From contig DATAWZ010000232.1 of assembly GCA_036266975.1 (NCBI GenBank), positions 1 to 7,884 of the forward strand: DNA of 7,884 bases, given 5' to 3'. The notes below the pieces were generated by a model. That model was not told the origin of the DNA, searched no databases, and was given only the letters and a program-made list of their open reading frames with translations. Below, piece by piece: positions 1-6,290 of the stretch; position 1 is the first letter of the stretch, and each line of letters opens with the position of its first letter. The translations under genes were made by a program, and so were the position numbers. Source of the DNA: DATAWZ01 sp036266975. Its GTDB lineage: Bacteria > Actinomycetota > Thermoleophilia > Solirubrobacterales > Solirubrobacteraceae.

Positions 1-158
1 CCGAGTGCCTCGGCCAGCGCGTGCAGCGCCTCCGGGCGGCGGCCGGCGATCGCCCAGCGCGTGCTCGCCGGCGCGCCCAGGGCCAGGTACTCACAGGTGA
101 GCCGGCCCGTGCAGCCGGTGGCCCCGAGCACCGCGACGTCGTAGGCGCGCTCGGTCAT
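1..158 (-). CDS. Saccharopine dehydrogenase-like NAD(P)-binding oxidoreductase (5' end only)
   Basis: This is the N-terminal 52 residues of a gene that runs off the left edge. The translation opens MTERAYDVAVLGATGCTGRL and continues with a beta-strand and a basic turn ending AIAGRRPEAL. The glycine-rich GATGxTGR turn at about residues 12-18, followed by an AGRRPEAL-type second strand, is typical of the NAD(P)-binding Rossmann domain of the saccharopine dehydrogenase / trans-acting enoyl reductase family. Actinobacterial members are often annotated as saccharopine dehydrogenase although most do not make lysine; some are enoyl reductases acting on polyketide or lipid intermediates. The ATG at 158-156 overlaps the P450 stop TGA (157-155) as ATGA, and no good Shine-Dalgarno precedes it, so translation probably depends on coupling to the P450 gene. 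Family assignment is fairly secure; the substrate is unknown because the catalytic part lies outside the window. A generic atypical SDR is the alternative. Confidence 0.8.
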   Translation of the reverse strand, partial: MTERAYDVAVLGATGCTGRLTCEYLALGAPASTRWAIAGRRPEALHALAEAL

Positions 159-1453
159 GCCGCGACCGGCTCGCGCACGCGATCGGCCAGCCGCACCTCG
201 CCGCCGCGCGCCGGGCTGGAGGTGATGCCGCGCCGGCGCACCCGCTCGGGCGCGTCGCCCGCGGCTGCGAGCTCGCAGCGCTCGAGCAGCGTGCGCAGGA
301 AGATCCGCATCTCCAGCAGGGCGAAGCTCACCCCCAGGCAGCGCCGGCGCCCGCCGCCGAACGCGATCCAGGTGTACGTGCCGGGCGCGGCGTCCAGGAA
401 GCGCTCGGGCCGGAAGGCCTCGGGGTCGGGATACAGCGTGGGGTCGTGGTGGACGAGGTGGGCGCTGGCCAGGAGCACCACGCCGGGCTCGTAGCGCCGC
501 CCGCCGATCGTGATCGGCCGGTTGACCCGGCGCGGCTCGGCGGTCGGGAGCACCGGGCGCAGGCGCAGGACCTCGCTGATGGTGGCGTTCAGGTACGGCG
601 CCTCGTCGTCGACGCTCTCCTGCTGGATCGCGCGCTGGACGTCGGGCGCACGGGCGAGCAGGACCAGGGCCCAGGCGAGCTGGGAGGCCGTGGTCTCGTG
701 GCCGGCGACCAGCGCGGTGACGAGCTCGTCGCGCACCGCGGCCGGCGACATCTCGGTCTGCAGCAGCATGGCGAGCACGTCCTCGCCGGGCTCGGCCCGT
801 GCCCGGCGCTCGTCGATCAGCGCGTACAGCGCTGCGTCGGACTGGGCCCGCGCGCGCTCGAAGCGCGCCCAGCGTCCGCGCAGCAGCGGCGAGCGCCGAG
901 TGGCGGGCATCAGCGAGAGCGGGCTCTCTCCGAAGGCCAGCAGCTCGATGAGCGCCTCGCGCAGGCGCTCGTGGCGCTCGCCCGGCTCGGAGCCGAACAC
1001 CGCGCGCATGATGATCTCGAGGGTCAGGCGCTGCAGGCGCGGGTGGGTGGCGAGCGGCTCCCCGCGCGGCCAGCGCTCGATCTCCCGCTCGGCGAGCTCG
1101 GCGATCAGGCTGCTCAGCCGCTCCATGCGCTCGCCGTGGAAGGCGGGCAGCATCAGCCGGCGCTGCTCGAGGTGGGGCTCCTCGTCGAGCGTGATCACCG
1201 AATGCTCGCCGACGATCGGCCGGATCGCGCTGGTGCCCTCGCCGGGGTGCACGACGTCGGCCGGGGCGGTGAACAGCTCGCGCACCTCGTCGGGGTCGCT
1301 GATGATCACGATTGGCGGCTGGCCGAGCAGGCGCAGCGTGAAGCGGCTCCCGTGGCGCGCCCGGCAGCGCGACGCGTAGGCCGTCGGCCGCGACCACCAG
1401 CCGATGGTCTGTAGCAGGGCGGGCGCGCGCGGACCGGGCGGGAGGTCGGGCAC
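155..1453 (-). CDS. Cytochrome P450 (CYP110/CYP135-like bacterial class)
   Basis: A complete 432-residue soluble cytochrome P450, a haem-thiolate monooxygenase. Visible motifs: proline-rich start PDLPPGPR (2-9); C-helix HLEQRR (94-99) with His where many P450s have Trp and Arg98 as the likely haem-propionate contact; I-helix AGHETT (250-255), the oxygen-activation motif with its acid and Thr; ExxR as EVLR (294-297); FRPERF (347-352); and haem-binding loop FGGGRRRCLG (365-374) with Cys372 as thiolate ligand. All landmark residues are present, so it should be active. There is no N-terminal membrane anchor; it would need electrons from ferredoxin or flavodoxin partners, none of which lie in the window. 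The GTG at 1453 was chosen because it directly precedes the conserved PDLPPGPR start and lies 5 nt past the upstream VWA stop. The frame stays open far upstream, but that stretch is VWA coding DNA in another frame. Subfamily comes from overall resemblance (LPPGPR start, HGERM after the C-helix) and is tentative; the substrate is unknown. Confidence 0.95.
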   Translation of the reverse strand: MPDLPPGPRAPALLQTIGWWSRPTAYASRCRARHGSRFTLRLLGQPPIVIISDPDEVRELFTAPADVVHPGEGTSAIRPIVGEHSVITLDEEPHLEQRRLMLPAFHGERMERLSSLIAELAEREIERWPRGEPLATHPRLQRLTLEIIMRAVFGSEPGERHERLREALIELLAFGESPLSLMPATRRSPLLRGRWARFERARAQSDAALYALIDERRARAEPGEDVLAMLLQTEMSPAAVRDELVTALVAGHETTASQLAWALVLLARAPDVQRAIQQESVDDEAPYLNATISEVLRLRPVLPTAEPRRVNRPITIGGRRYEPGVVLLASAHLVHHDPTLYPDPEAFRPERFLDAAPGTYTWIAFGGGRRRCLGVSFALLEMRIFLRTLLERCELAAAGDAPERVRRRGITSSPARGGEVRLADRVREPVAA

Positions 1454-1458
1454 GGCAC

Positions 1459-2409
1459 CTACGGTAGCCGGGGCGTCCGTCGCCCAGCCAGCAGCGCCGC
1501 CCCGAACAGGAGCAGCGCCGCGCCGGCGCCGAACTCCGAGGCCAGCGGCGTCTGGCTGTGGTGCACGGCGAAGCCCTTGCCCAGGTGCGTGTAGATGCGG
1601 TTCAGGTCGCCCTCGCTCTTGGCGTCGAAGGACTCGCCGTGCGAGGCCTTGGCGATCGCCTGCATCAGCTGCGGGTCGGGCGGCACCGGCACGTTCTCCA
1701 CGCCGAACGGGAACTCCTGGACGGTCAGCGTGCCGTTCGGCGTCCCGAGCGCGACCGTGTCGATCGGGATGTGGTCGCGGGCGGCCTGCTGGGCGACGGC
1801 GACCGAGCTCGTCCCGGCGTTCGCGGCGCCGTCGGAGTACAGCACGATCGCCGACGGCGGATGGCCGGGCAGGGAGGTCAGCAGCTGAAGCGCGACCGCG
1901 AGCGCGTTGCCCGTGGCGGTCGAGCCCTCGGCCTCCTCGTCGTCGAGGACCTGGACGACCTCGCTGTGGTTGGTGGTCGGCGGCAGGACGGTGTCGGGGA
2001 CGGTCGAGAAGGAGACGATCCCGACGTCGGCCGAGCTCGGCAGCTTGTCGACGAACGTCGTCGCCGCCGATACCGCGGCGCCGAGCCGCGTCGGGGCCAC
2101 ATCGGTGGACTCCATCGAGCCCGAGTGATCGGTGACGAGCATGACCGCGGCCCGGCCGCCGACCGTCACCGTGCGCGAGTGCTGCGGGCCGGCGGCCGCG
2201 GCGAGCGCCACCGTCACCGCCGCGAGCAGGAGCGCCTCGGGCACCAGGCGCTGCCAGCGCGGCGCCGCGGCGGCCGCCTCGCGCAGGCTCGCAAGCGCCG
2301 GGAAGCGCACGGCGTAGGTCCGTGCGCGCGAGCGCGCGGAGATGGCCAGCAGGATCAGCGCGGGGACCGCGAGCAGCGCGAACAGCCAGTCGGGATGGGC
2401 GAAGTTCAT
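1459..2409 (-). CDS. BatA-like VWA-domain membrane protein (downstream copy)
   Basis: A 316-residue protein with BatA/BatB architecture. It has an N-terminal hydrophobic segment (about 8-24) typical of the aerotolerance-regulator N-terminal domain, a second membrane segment (about 57-74), a von Willebrand factor A domain (about 86-280), and a C-terminal membrane segment (about 291-309). The metal-ion-dependent adhesion site looks intact: DHSGS (Asp94, Ser96, Ser98), Thr164 in GSTATGNA, and Asp193 in YSDG. The VWA domain should face outside the membrane and bind a partner through a divalent metal. In MoxR systems such proteins work with the AAA+ ATPase as substrate adaptors. The start is firm: ATG overlaps the DUF58 stop as ATGA, with GAGGA (2419-2415) 5 nt upstream. 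An acidic run DDEEAE (156-161) sits just before the MIDAS Thr. It is paralogous to the VWA gene at 4407-5366, sharing the motif TVALGTPNG. The exact target is unknown. Confidence 0.93.
   Translation of the reverse strand: MNFAHPDWLFALLAVPALILLAISARSRARTYAVRFPALASLREAAAAAPRWQRLVPEALLLAAVTVALAAAAGPQHSRTVTVGGRAAVMLVTDHSGSMESTDVAPTRLGAAVSAATTFVDKLPSSADVGIVSFSTVPDTVLPPTTNHSEVVQVLDDEEAEGSTATGNALAVALQLLTSLPGHPPSAIVLYSDGAANAGTSSVAVAQQAARDHIPIDTVALGTPNGTLTVQEFPFGVENVPVPPDPQLMQAIAKASHGESFDAKSEGDLNRIYTHLGKGFAVHHSQTPLASEFGAGAALLLFGAALLAGRRTPRLP
1731..1771. repeat. 41-bp near-identical patch, copy 1 (in downstream VWA gene)
   Basis: This stretch matches 4679-4719 at 39 of 41 bases, with two substitutions and no gaps, counted directly. 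Both copies lie in the same place in the paralogous VWA genes and, on the minus strand, encode the strand-turn motif IPI(D/Y)TVALGTPNG. It is part of the coding sequence and not a mobile repeat. The identity is much higher than in neighbouring parts of the two genes. Confidence 0.75.
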
Positions 2410-3365
2410 TCCAGTCCTCGGCCCAGGGCGCGCAGCCAGTCCTCGTCGGTGGAGAGCTCCATGTGCTGGGTGCGCGCGGCGCGCAGGGACGTGGCGACGT
2501 CCTCGCGACGCCGGCGCTCGATCTCGGCGAAGCGCTCGCGCACGCGGCTCGAGGAGGTGTCCACGACGATCCGCTCGCCGGTCTCGGGGTCGACCACAGC
2601 GAACTGGCCCATGTCCGGCAGCTCGCGCTCACGCGGGTCGTAGATCTCCACGGCGATCGAAACGTGGCGGGCGGCGAGCACGCGCAGCGGCCCGGCCCAG
2701 TCCTCCTGGCCGCGGAAGTCCGAGATGATCGCCAGCAGGCCGGGGCGCTTGGCGTTGACCCGGAAGCGGTTGAGCGCGTCGTGCAGCGCGCGCGGGCCGT
2801 GGGCTCCGTCGACGGCGACGCCCTCGGAGAGCTGGCGGCCCAGCGCGGCGAGCGCGGGACGCGAGGCGTGCAGCGGCAGGACGCGCTCGCGCCCGGCGCC
2901 GAAGGCGATCAGCCCCAGGCCGCCGGCGCGGCGGATGCCCAGGCGGCCGAGGACGAGCGCGACGCCCTCGGCGACGTCGGCCTTCAGGCGCTGGCCGGTG
3001 CCGAAGGCCATCGAGGGGGAGAGGTCGAGCAGGATCCAGGTGGTCAGCGCGCGCTCGGGGATGTGCAGGCGCACGTGGGGCTGGCCCGTGCGCGCGCTCG
3101 CGGCGGCGTCGAGGTGGCGCACGTCGTCGCCGGCCTCGTAGGCGCGCAGGCGCGCCAGCTCGGTGCCCAGCCCGACGCCGGGGCTGCGCAGGTCGCCGGC
3201 GAGCTGGCGCGAGGCGCGGCGCGCGAACGGCGCCGCGAGCGCCTCGAGCAGCCCGCCGGGAATCGACCCGGGGCCCTGCCGGGCGTCCGGCGGTCGCAGC
3301 TCGACGTCCGAAGGAGCGGGGGTCGGCCCGCCGGCGGGAGGCCTGCTGCGCGGACGGCTGCTCAC
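2406..3365 (-). CDS. DUF58 family protein (soluble type) of a MoxR system
   Basis: A 319-residue DUF58 protein (PF01882), the usual partner encoded beside MoxR ATPases. The family signature is clear: RAYEAGDDVRHLD at 74-86, then SARTGQPHVR (90-99), followed by a degenerate VWA-like fold with MIDAS motif DLSPS (Asp114, Ser116, Ser118) and SDF (Asp216). Many DUF58 proteins begin with two membrane helices; this one has only a Pro/Arg-rich, probably disordered N-terminus (about 1-35), so it looks cytoplasmic. The Trp that often follows the signature (IDW) is Ala here (LDAAASAR). The start is GTG at 3365, overlapping the moxR stop as GTGA, with GGAG (3376-3373) 7 nt upstream inside moxR. Its stop overlaps the next VWA gene as ATGA, so it is expected to be made in step with both. 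It is thought to help couple the ATPase to VWA partners; the biochemical role of the family is not settled. Confidence 0.95.
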   Translation of the reverse strand: MSSRPRSRPPAGGPTPAPSDVELRPPDARQGPGSIPGGLLEALAAPFARRASRQLAGDLRSPGVGLGTELARLRAYEAGDDVRHLDAAASARTGQPHVRLHIPERALTTWILLDLSPSMAFGTGQRLKADVAEGVALVLGRLGIRRAGGLGLIAFGAGRERVLPLHASRPALAALGRQLSEGVAVDGAHGPRALHDALNRFRVNAKRPGLLAIISDFRGQEDWAGPLRVLAARHVSIAVEIYDPRERELPDMGQFAVVDPETGERIVVDTSSSRVRERFAEIERRRREDVATSLRAARTQHMELSTDEDWLRALGRGLE

Positions 3366-4372
3366 GCGGCGGCTCCGCGCAGGCGGTCGGGCTCGGGGCT
3401 GCGCACGGCGCCGAGGACGTGCTGGAGGATCTCGTCAGGGGTGACGCCGTCGCTGAGCGCGTCGTAGGAGAGCACGATGCGGTGACGCAGCACGTCGGGC
3501 GCGAGATCGCGGATGTCCTCGTGGGTGACGTGGCGGCGGCCGCGCATGAGCGCGAGCACGCGCGCGGCCTGCACCAGCCCGATCGACCCGCGCGGGCTGG
3601 CGCCGTACTCGATGTGGCGGGCGTGGTCGGCCAGGCCGAAGCGGCCCGGGTCGCGCGTGGCGCTCGTGAGCGCCACCGCGTAGGCGATCGTCTCGCGGTC
3701 GACGAGCACCGAGCGGACGGCCTGGCGGTAGCGCTCCAGCTCGTGCAGCGAGAGCTGCTCGCGCGCCTGGATCGGGTCGCCCAGGCTGCGGCCGACGACC
3801 GCGGCCTCCTCGCCGAAGGACGGGTAGTCGACGACGACCTTCATCAGGAAGCGGTCGACCTGGGCCTCGGGCAGCGCGTAGGTCCCCTCGGACTCGATCG
3901 GGTTCTGCGTGGCGAGCACGAGGAACGGGCGCGGGACCGGATGGCTCGTGCCGCCGATCGTCACCTGGCGCTCCTGCATGACCTCCAGCAGCGCCGACTG
4001 GACCTTGGCCGGCGCCCGGTTGATCTCGTCGGCGAGCAGGAAGTTGGCGAACACCGGCCCCAGGTCGGTGTCGAAGCGGCCACTGTCGGGCCGGTAGATG
4101 CGCGTGCCGACGAGGTCGGAGGGGACGAGGTCGGGGGTGAACTGCACGCGGCTGAACGAGCCGCCGAGCACGTCGGCCAGGGTCTTGACCGTCAGGGTCT
4201 TGGCCAGCCCGGGCACGCCCTCGAGCAGCACGTGGCCCTCGGAGAGCAGTCCGATGAGCACGCGCTCGAGCATCGCTTCCTGACCGACGATCACGCGCTT
4301 GATCTCGGCGAGCGCCTCCTGCAGCCCGGCGCGTGCGTCGAGCATCGGGTCGATCTCTGGGACGTCGGTCAT
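3362..4372 (-). CDS. MoxR-family AAA+ ATPase
   Basis: A 336-residue AAA+ ATPase of the MoxR class, the normal length for the family. Visible motifs: GQE at 30-32; Walker A GVPGLAKT (52-59); Walker B LLADE (112-116) followed by INRAPAKVQSALLEVMQER, the MoxR hallmark; sensor 1 in LATQNP (Asn157); arginine-finger region VDRF (Arg174); and sensor 2 in GASPRG (Arg261). All nucleotide-handling residues are present, so it should be an active hexameric ATPase in the cytoplasm. MoxR proteins with VWA partners are known as chaperones that mature or activate enzyme complexes, for example by metal insertion. Here it lies between two VWA genes and is followed by DUF58 with a GTGA overlap. The ATG start at 4372 is supported by AAGGAG 10 nt upstream. 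The client of this system cannot be named from the sequence; the co-encoded P450 and dehydrogenase are candidates only by position. Confidence 0.97.
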   Translation of the reverse strand: MTDVPEIDPMLDARAGLQEALAEIKRVIVGQEAMLERVLIGLLSEGHVLLEGVPGLAKTLTVKTLADVLGGSFSRVQFTPDLVPSDLVGTRIYRPDSGRFDTDLGPVFANFLLADEINRAPAKVQSALLEVMQERQVTIGGTSHPVPRPFLVLATQNPIESEGTYALPEAQVDRFLMKVVVDYPSFGEEAAVVGRSLGDPIQAREQLSLHELERYRQAVRSVLVDRETIAYAVALTSATRDPGRFGLADHARHIEYGASPRGSIGLVQAARVLALMRGRRHVTHEDIRDLAPDVLRHRIVLSYDALSDGVTPDEILQHVLGAVRSPEPDRLRGAAA

Positions 4373-4382
4373 CGGTCAGGGT

Positions 4383-4388
4383 CTCCTT
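4383..4388 (-). promoter_or_regulatory. Shine-Dalgarno of moxR
   Basis: AAGGAG on the minus strand, 10 nt before the moxR ATG, in the 34-nt spacer after the upstream VWA stop. It is the strongest ribosome binding site in the unit. It sits where the genes do not overlap, so MoxR can be translated independently of the first VWA gene. Confidence 0.7.
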
Positions 4389-4406
4389 GTGAGGGGTACG
4401 GGGCGA

Positions 4407-5366
4407 TCAGATCAGGCGGCCGAACCAGGCCAGCGAGCCGACCAGCGCGGCGGCGAGCGCGGCCAGGGCGGCCAGGACGAAGGCGAGCGCGAGCTCGTGG
4501 GTCACGGTATGGCGGCCGAGCGAGCCGCCCAGCTGCCGGTAGATGTCGGTGAGCTTCTTCGCGTCGGTCGCGGTAAAGGTCTTGCCGCCGGAGGCCTTGG
4601 CCATCGACGCCAGCAGCGTGGGGTCCGGCGGCGCCGGCTCGACCGCGGTACGGCCGTTCGGGAACTTCACGTCGATCTTGCCGTTCGGCGTGCCGAGCGC
4701 GACCGTGTAGATCGGGATGCGCATCTGGCCCGCCTGTTTGGCGGCGCTGAGCGGGCTCACCCCGCTCGTCGAGTCGCCGTCGGAGATCAGCACGATCGCG
4801 CGGGTCGGCCGACCGCCGATCGGCTGCGGGGTGCTGCGCAGGATCGACAGCGCGGCCATCACGGCGTTGCCGGTCGCGGTTCCGCCCATTACCCGCAGCC
4901 GCCCGAGGGCGCGCAGGACCGCGAGGTGGTCGGTCGTCGGCAGCTGCAGGACGGTCGGATCCTGGTCGAACATCAGCGACCCGACCCGCACGTTGCGGGG
5001 CAGCGCCAGGACGAGCGTGTCGGCCGCGCGTTGGGCGGCGGTGATGCGGTTGGGCTTGATGTCGGTCGCCGCCATCGAGCCCGAGACGTCGTTGGCGAGC
5101 ATGATCGCGCTGCCGTTGATCGTCTCGACCGAGTGGGTGCGGGGTCGGGCGGCGGCGATCACGAGCAGGGCGAGCGCGAGCATCACGCAGGCCACCGGGA
5201 CATGGCGGCGCCAGCCCGGGCGCACGGGGGCGACCGACGGCAGCAGGAGCGCCGGCGCGAAGGCGTCGGCGTCGTGCCGGCGCTCGCGCTCGCGCCGCAG
5301 GTGGACGGCGAGCAGCACGGGCACGACGAGGAGCCCCAGCAGGGCAAGGGGGGTGACGAACCTCAT
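4407..5366 (-). CDS. BatA-like VWA-domain membrane protein (upstream copy, first gene of the unit)
   Basis: A 319-residue protein with an N-terminal membrane segment (about 5-22), a basic stretch (24-30, RRERERR), a second membrane segment (about 57-73), a VWA domain (about 86-285), and a C-terminal membrane segment (about 291-312). The MIDAS residues look complete: DVSGS (Asp93, Ser95, Ser97), Thr163 in GGTATGNA, and Asp196 in ISDGD. The layout matches BatA/BatB-type partners of MoxR ATPases, with the VWA domain probably outside the membrane and tethered at both ends. The loop before the MIDAS Thr is basic (Arg152, Arg156, Arg158), where the downstream paralogue is acidic. It is the first gene of the minus-strand unit; its ATG at 5366 borders the divergent intergenic region, and the only SD-like GGAG lies about 16 nt upstream, so initiation may be weak or the site unusual. 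It ends 34 nt before moxR. Placing a VWA gene ahead of moxR departs from the common moxR-DUF58-VWA order. Confidence 0.93.
   Translation of the reverse strand: MRFVTPLALLGLLVVPVLLAVHLRRERERRHDADAFAPALLLPSVAPVRPGWRRHVPVACVMLALALLVIAAARPRTHSVETINGSAIMLANDVSGSMAATDIKPNRITAAQRAADTLVLALPRNVRVGSLMFDQDPTVLQLPTTDHLAVLRALGRLRVMGGTATGNAVMAALSILRSTPQPIGGRPTRAIVLISDGDSTSGVSPLSAAKQAGQMRIPIYTVALGTPNGKIDVKFPNGRTAVEPAPPDPTLLASMAKASGGKTFTATDAKKLTDIYRQLGGSLGRHTVTHELALAFVLAALAALAAALVGSLAWFGRLI
4679..4719. repeat. 41-bp near-identical patch, copy 2 (in upstream VWA gene)
   Basis: Partner of the patch at 1731-1771, 39 of 41 bases identical. It encodes IPIYTVALGTPNG on the minus strand, where the other copy encodes IPIDTVALGTPNG. 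One of the two base differences makes the Tyr/Asp change; the other is silent within the glycine codon GGC/GGG or its equivalent in the motif. Confidence 0.75.
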
Positions 5367-5403
5367 GGCACACCGGGCGGCACTCCAGCGAATCTATTGA
5401 GCA

Positions 5404-5425
5404 CGGCTTTCCCGTACATAAGCCG
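5404..5425. promoter_or_regulatory. Interrupted inverted repeat, possible operator
   Basis: CGGCTT (5404-5409) and AAGCCG (5420-5425) are perfect inverted 6-bp arms around a 10-nt spacer. The arm-centre distance of 16 bp is near one and a half helical turns. It lies between the two divergent starts and overlaps the weak plus-strand promoter-like pair, as an operator for a dimeric regulator might. Six-base arms can arise by chance, so this is only a candidate. Confidence 0.3.
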
Positions 5426-5449
5426 GTCGGCCCTTTGCCGCTCGCGCGC

Positions 5450-5454
5450 GAGGG
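5450..5454 (+). promoter_or_regulatory. Shine-Dalgarno deciding the PAP2 start
   Basis: GAGGG lies 4 nt before the ATG at 5459, a short but usable spacing. It favours this ATG over the in-frame TTG at 5435, which has no SD and would put a rare TTA codon (5456-5458) into the gene. Its first bases overlap the palindrome CTCGCGCGCGAG (5441-5452). Confidence 0.55.
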
Positions 5455-5458
5455 TTTA

Positions 5459-6280
5459 ATGGCCGCCGTGCGGATCATGTTCACATCGACGCGGGAGCGC
5501 CTCGCGCCGCTGCTGGACCGCTACGGGCCACGCCGGGCGCCCCGCGGGACCCGTCGCACCTGGCTCGACATCCTCGTCGTCGTCTGGCTGGCCTGGGTCT
5601 ACGACGCGATCAACAACCTGCCGTCGGTGCGCCAGGCGGCCGCCTATCGCCACGGCCGGCTCCTGTACTCGATCGAGCACACGCTGCACCTGGACCCCGA
5701 GCACGCGATCAATCACTGGCTCGCCGCCCACTGGACGCTGGCCCACGTCGTCGTCTGGTACTACAACAACGTCCACGGGCTGATGACCTTCGGGATGATC
5801 GGCGTGCTGTGGTGGCTGCGCCCCCAGCTGCTGCGCGAGCTGCGTCCGGCGCTGATCATGCTCAACCTCGTGGCGATGGCCGTGTTCTGGGCCTACCCGA
5901 CCGCCTCGCCCCGGATGCTCGTCTCCCACGGCTACGTCGACCTCACGGCCGCGGTCGCGCACCTGCCGGTGTGGACCGCCGGGGCGACCGCACGGTACGC
6001 CAACCAGCTGCAGTCCTTCCCCTCGCTGCACATCGCCTGGGCGGTGTGGGTGAGCATCGCCGCATGGCGGCTGACGCGCCGGCGGTGGCTGCGGGCGGCC
6101 GCGGTGATCTACCCGTTCATCACCACCTTCGCGGTGATGGCAACCGCCAACCACTTCCTGCTCGACGCGATCGGCGGCGCGCTGCTCACGTTCGCCTGCG
6201 TACCGCCGGCGGACCGCCTGATGCGCGCGGTACGGGCGTGGTCGGCCCGGCGCGTCGCGCTGGGCCCGGCTCCCGGCTAG
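5459..6280 (+). CDS. PAP2_3-type integral membrane phosphatase / inositol phosphotransferase-like protein
   Basis: A 273-residue multi-pass membrane protein. Hydrophobic segments lie at about 36-52, 97-120, 128-146, 190-205, 212-229 and 235-247. The phosphatidic-acid-phosphatase-type catalytic pattern is visible: YPTASPRM (146-153) as the first conserved loop, FPSLH (187-191) with a conserved Ser and His, and NHFLLD (231-236) with the second catalytic His232 and Asp236. This arrangement belongs to the PAP2_3 group related to yeast Aur1 inositol phosphorylceramide synthase, which is common in actinobacteria. Likely work is phosphate or phospho-headgroup release or transfer on lipid substrates at the outer face of the membrane; the substrate cannot be read. 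The N-terminus (1-35) is basic and should be cytoplasmic. The gene runs opposite to the MoxR unit and is followed after 10 nt by the MDR gene, so the two may share a transcript. Confidence 0.88.
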   Translation: MAAVRIMFTSTRERLAPLLDRYGPRRAPRGTRRTWLDILVVVWLAWVYDAINNLPSVRQAAAYRHGRLLYSIEHTLHLDPEHAINHWLAAHWTLAHVVVWYYNNVHGLMTFGMIGVLWWLRPQLLRELRPALIMLNLVAMAVFWAYPTASPRMLVSHGYVDLTAAVAHLPVWTAGATARYANQLQSFPSLHIAWAVWVSIAAWRLTRRRWLRAAAVIYPFITTFAVMATANHFLLDAIGGALLTFACVPPADRLMRAVRAWSARRVALGPAPG

Positions 6281-6290
6281 GCTTCGGCGC

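Larger units (their letters stand above)
5367..5458. promoter_or_regulatory. Divergent intergenic region between the VWA/MoxR unit and the PAP2 gene
   Basis: This 92-bp gap separates two start codons facing away from each other, so it should hold promoters for both units. It is less GC-rich in the middle (about 5390-5421) than the flanking genes. A weak plus-strand sigma70-like pair, TTGAGC (5397-5402) and TAAGCC (5419-5424) with a 16-nt spacer, can be read but is far from consensus. On the minus strand TAGATT (5395-5390) could be a -10 element, without a convincing -35. The position is solid; the exact elements are not. Confidence 0.5.

Noticed and set aside
446..1414. Long plus-strand open frames opposite the P450 gene.
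   Set aside because: Their translations have no recognisable domain and are rich in Arg, Ser and Gly; they mirror the P450 codon structure on the other strand.
1454..2632. The P450 reading frame stays open upstream to 2632, suggesting an 825-residue fusion protein.
   Set aside because: The extra part is low-complexity Arg/Ala/Pro sequence antiphase to the well-supported VWA and DUF58 genes. High GC removes stop codons; the P450 itself begins at the PDLPPGPR motif.
1558..2643. Plus-strand open frames opposite the downstream VWA and DUF58 genes.
   Set aside because: Composition is His/Arg/Gly-rich without motifs, and the minus-strand genes have clear MIDAS and DUF58 signatures and linked starts.
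3419..4552. A 377-residue plus-strand open frame opposite moxR.
   Set aside because: It is antisense to an intact AAA+ gene with every nucleotide-binding motif; its own translation shows no family features.
5435..5458. An upstream TTG start that would lengthen the PAP2 protein by 8 residues.
   Set aside because: It has no ribosome binding site and adds a TTA codon, rare in DNA of this composition; the ATG at 5459 has GAGGG just upstream.
4299..5459. Plus-strand open frame of 386 residues opposite the upstream VWA gene.
   Set aside because: Low-complexity Gln/Arg/Gly-rich translation, and it runs through the divergent promoter region; a GC-driven shadow.
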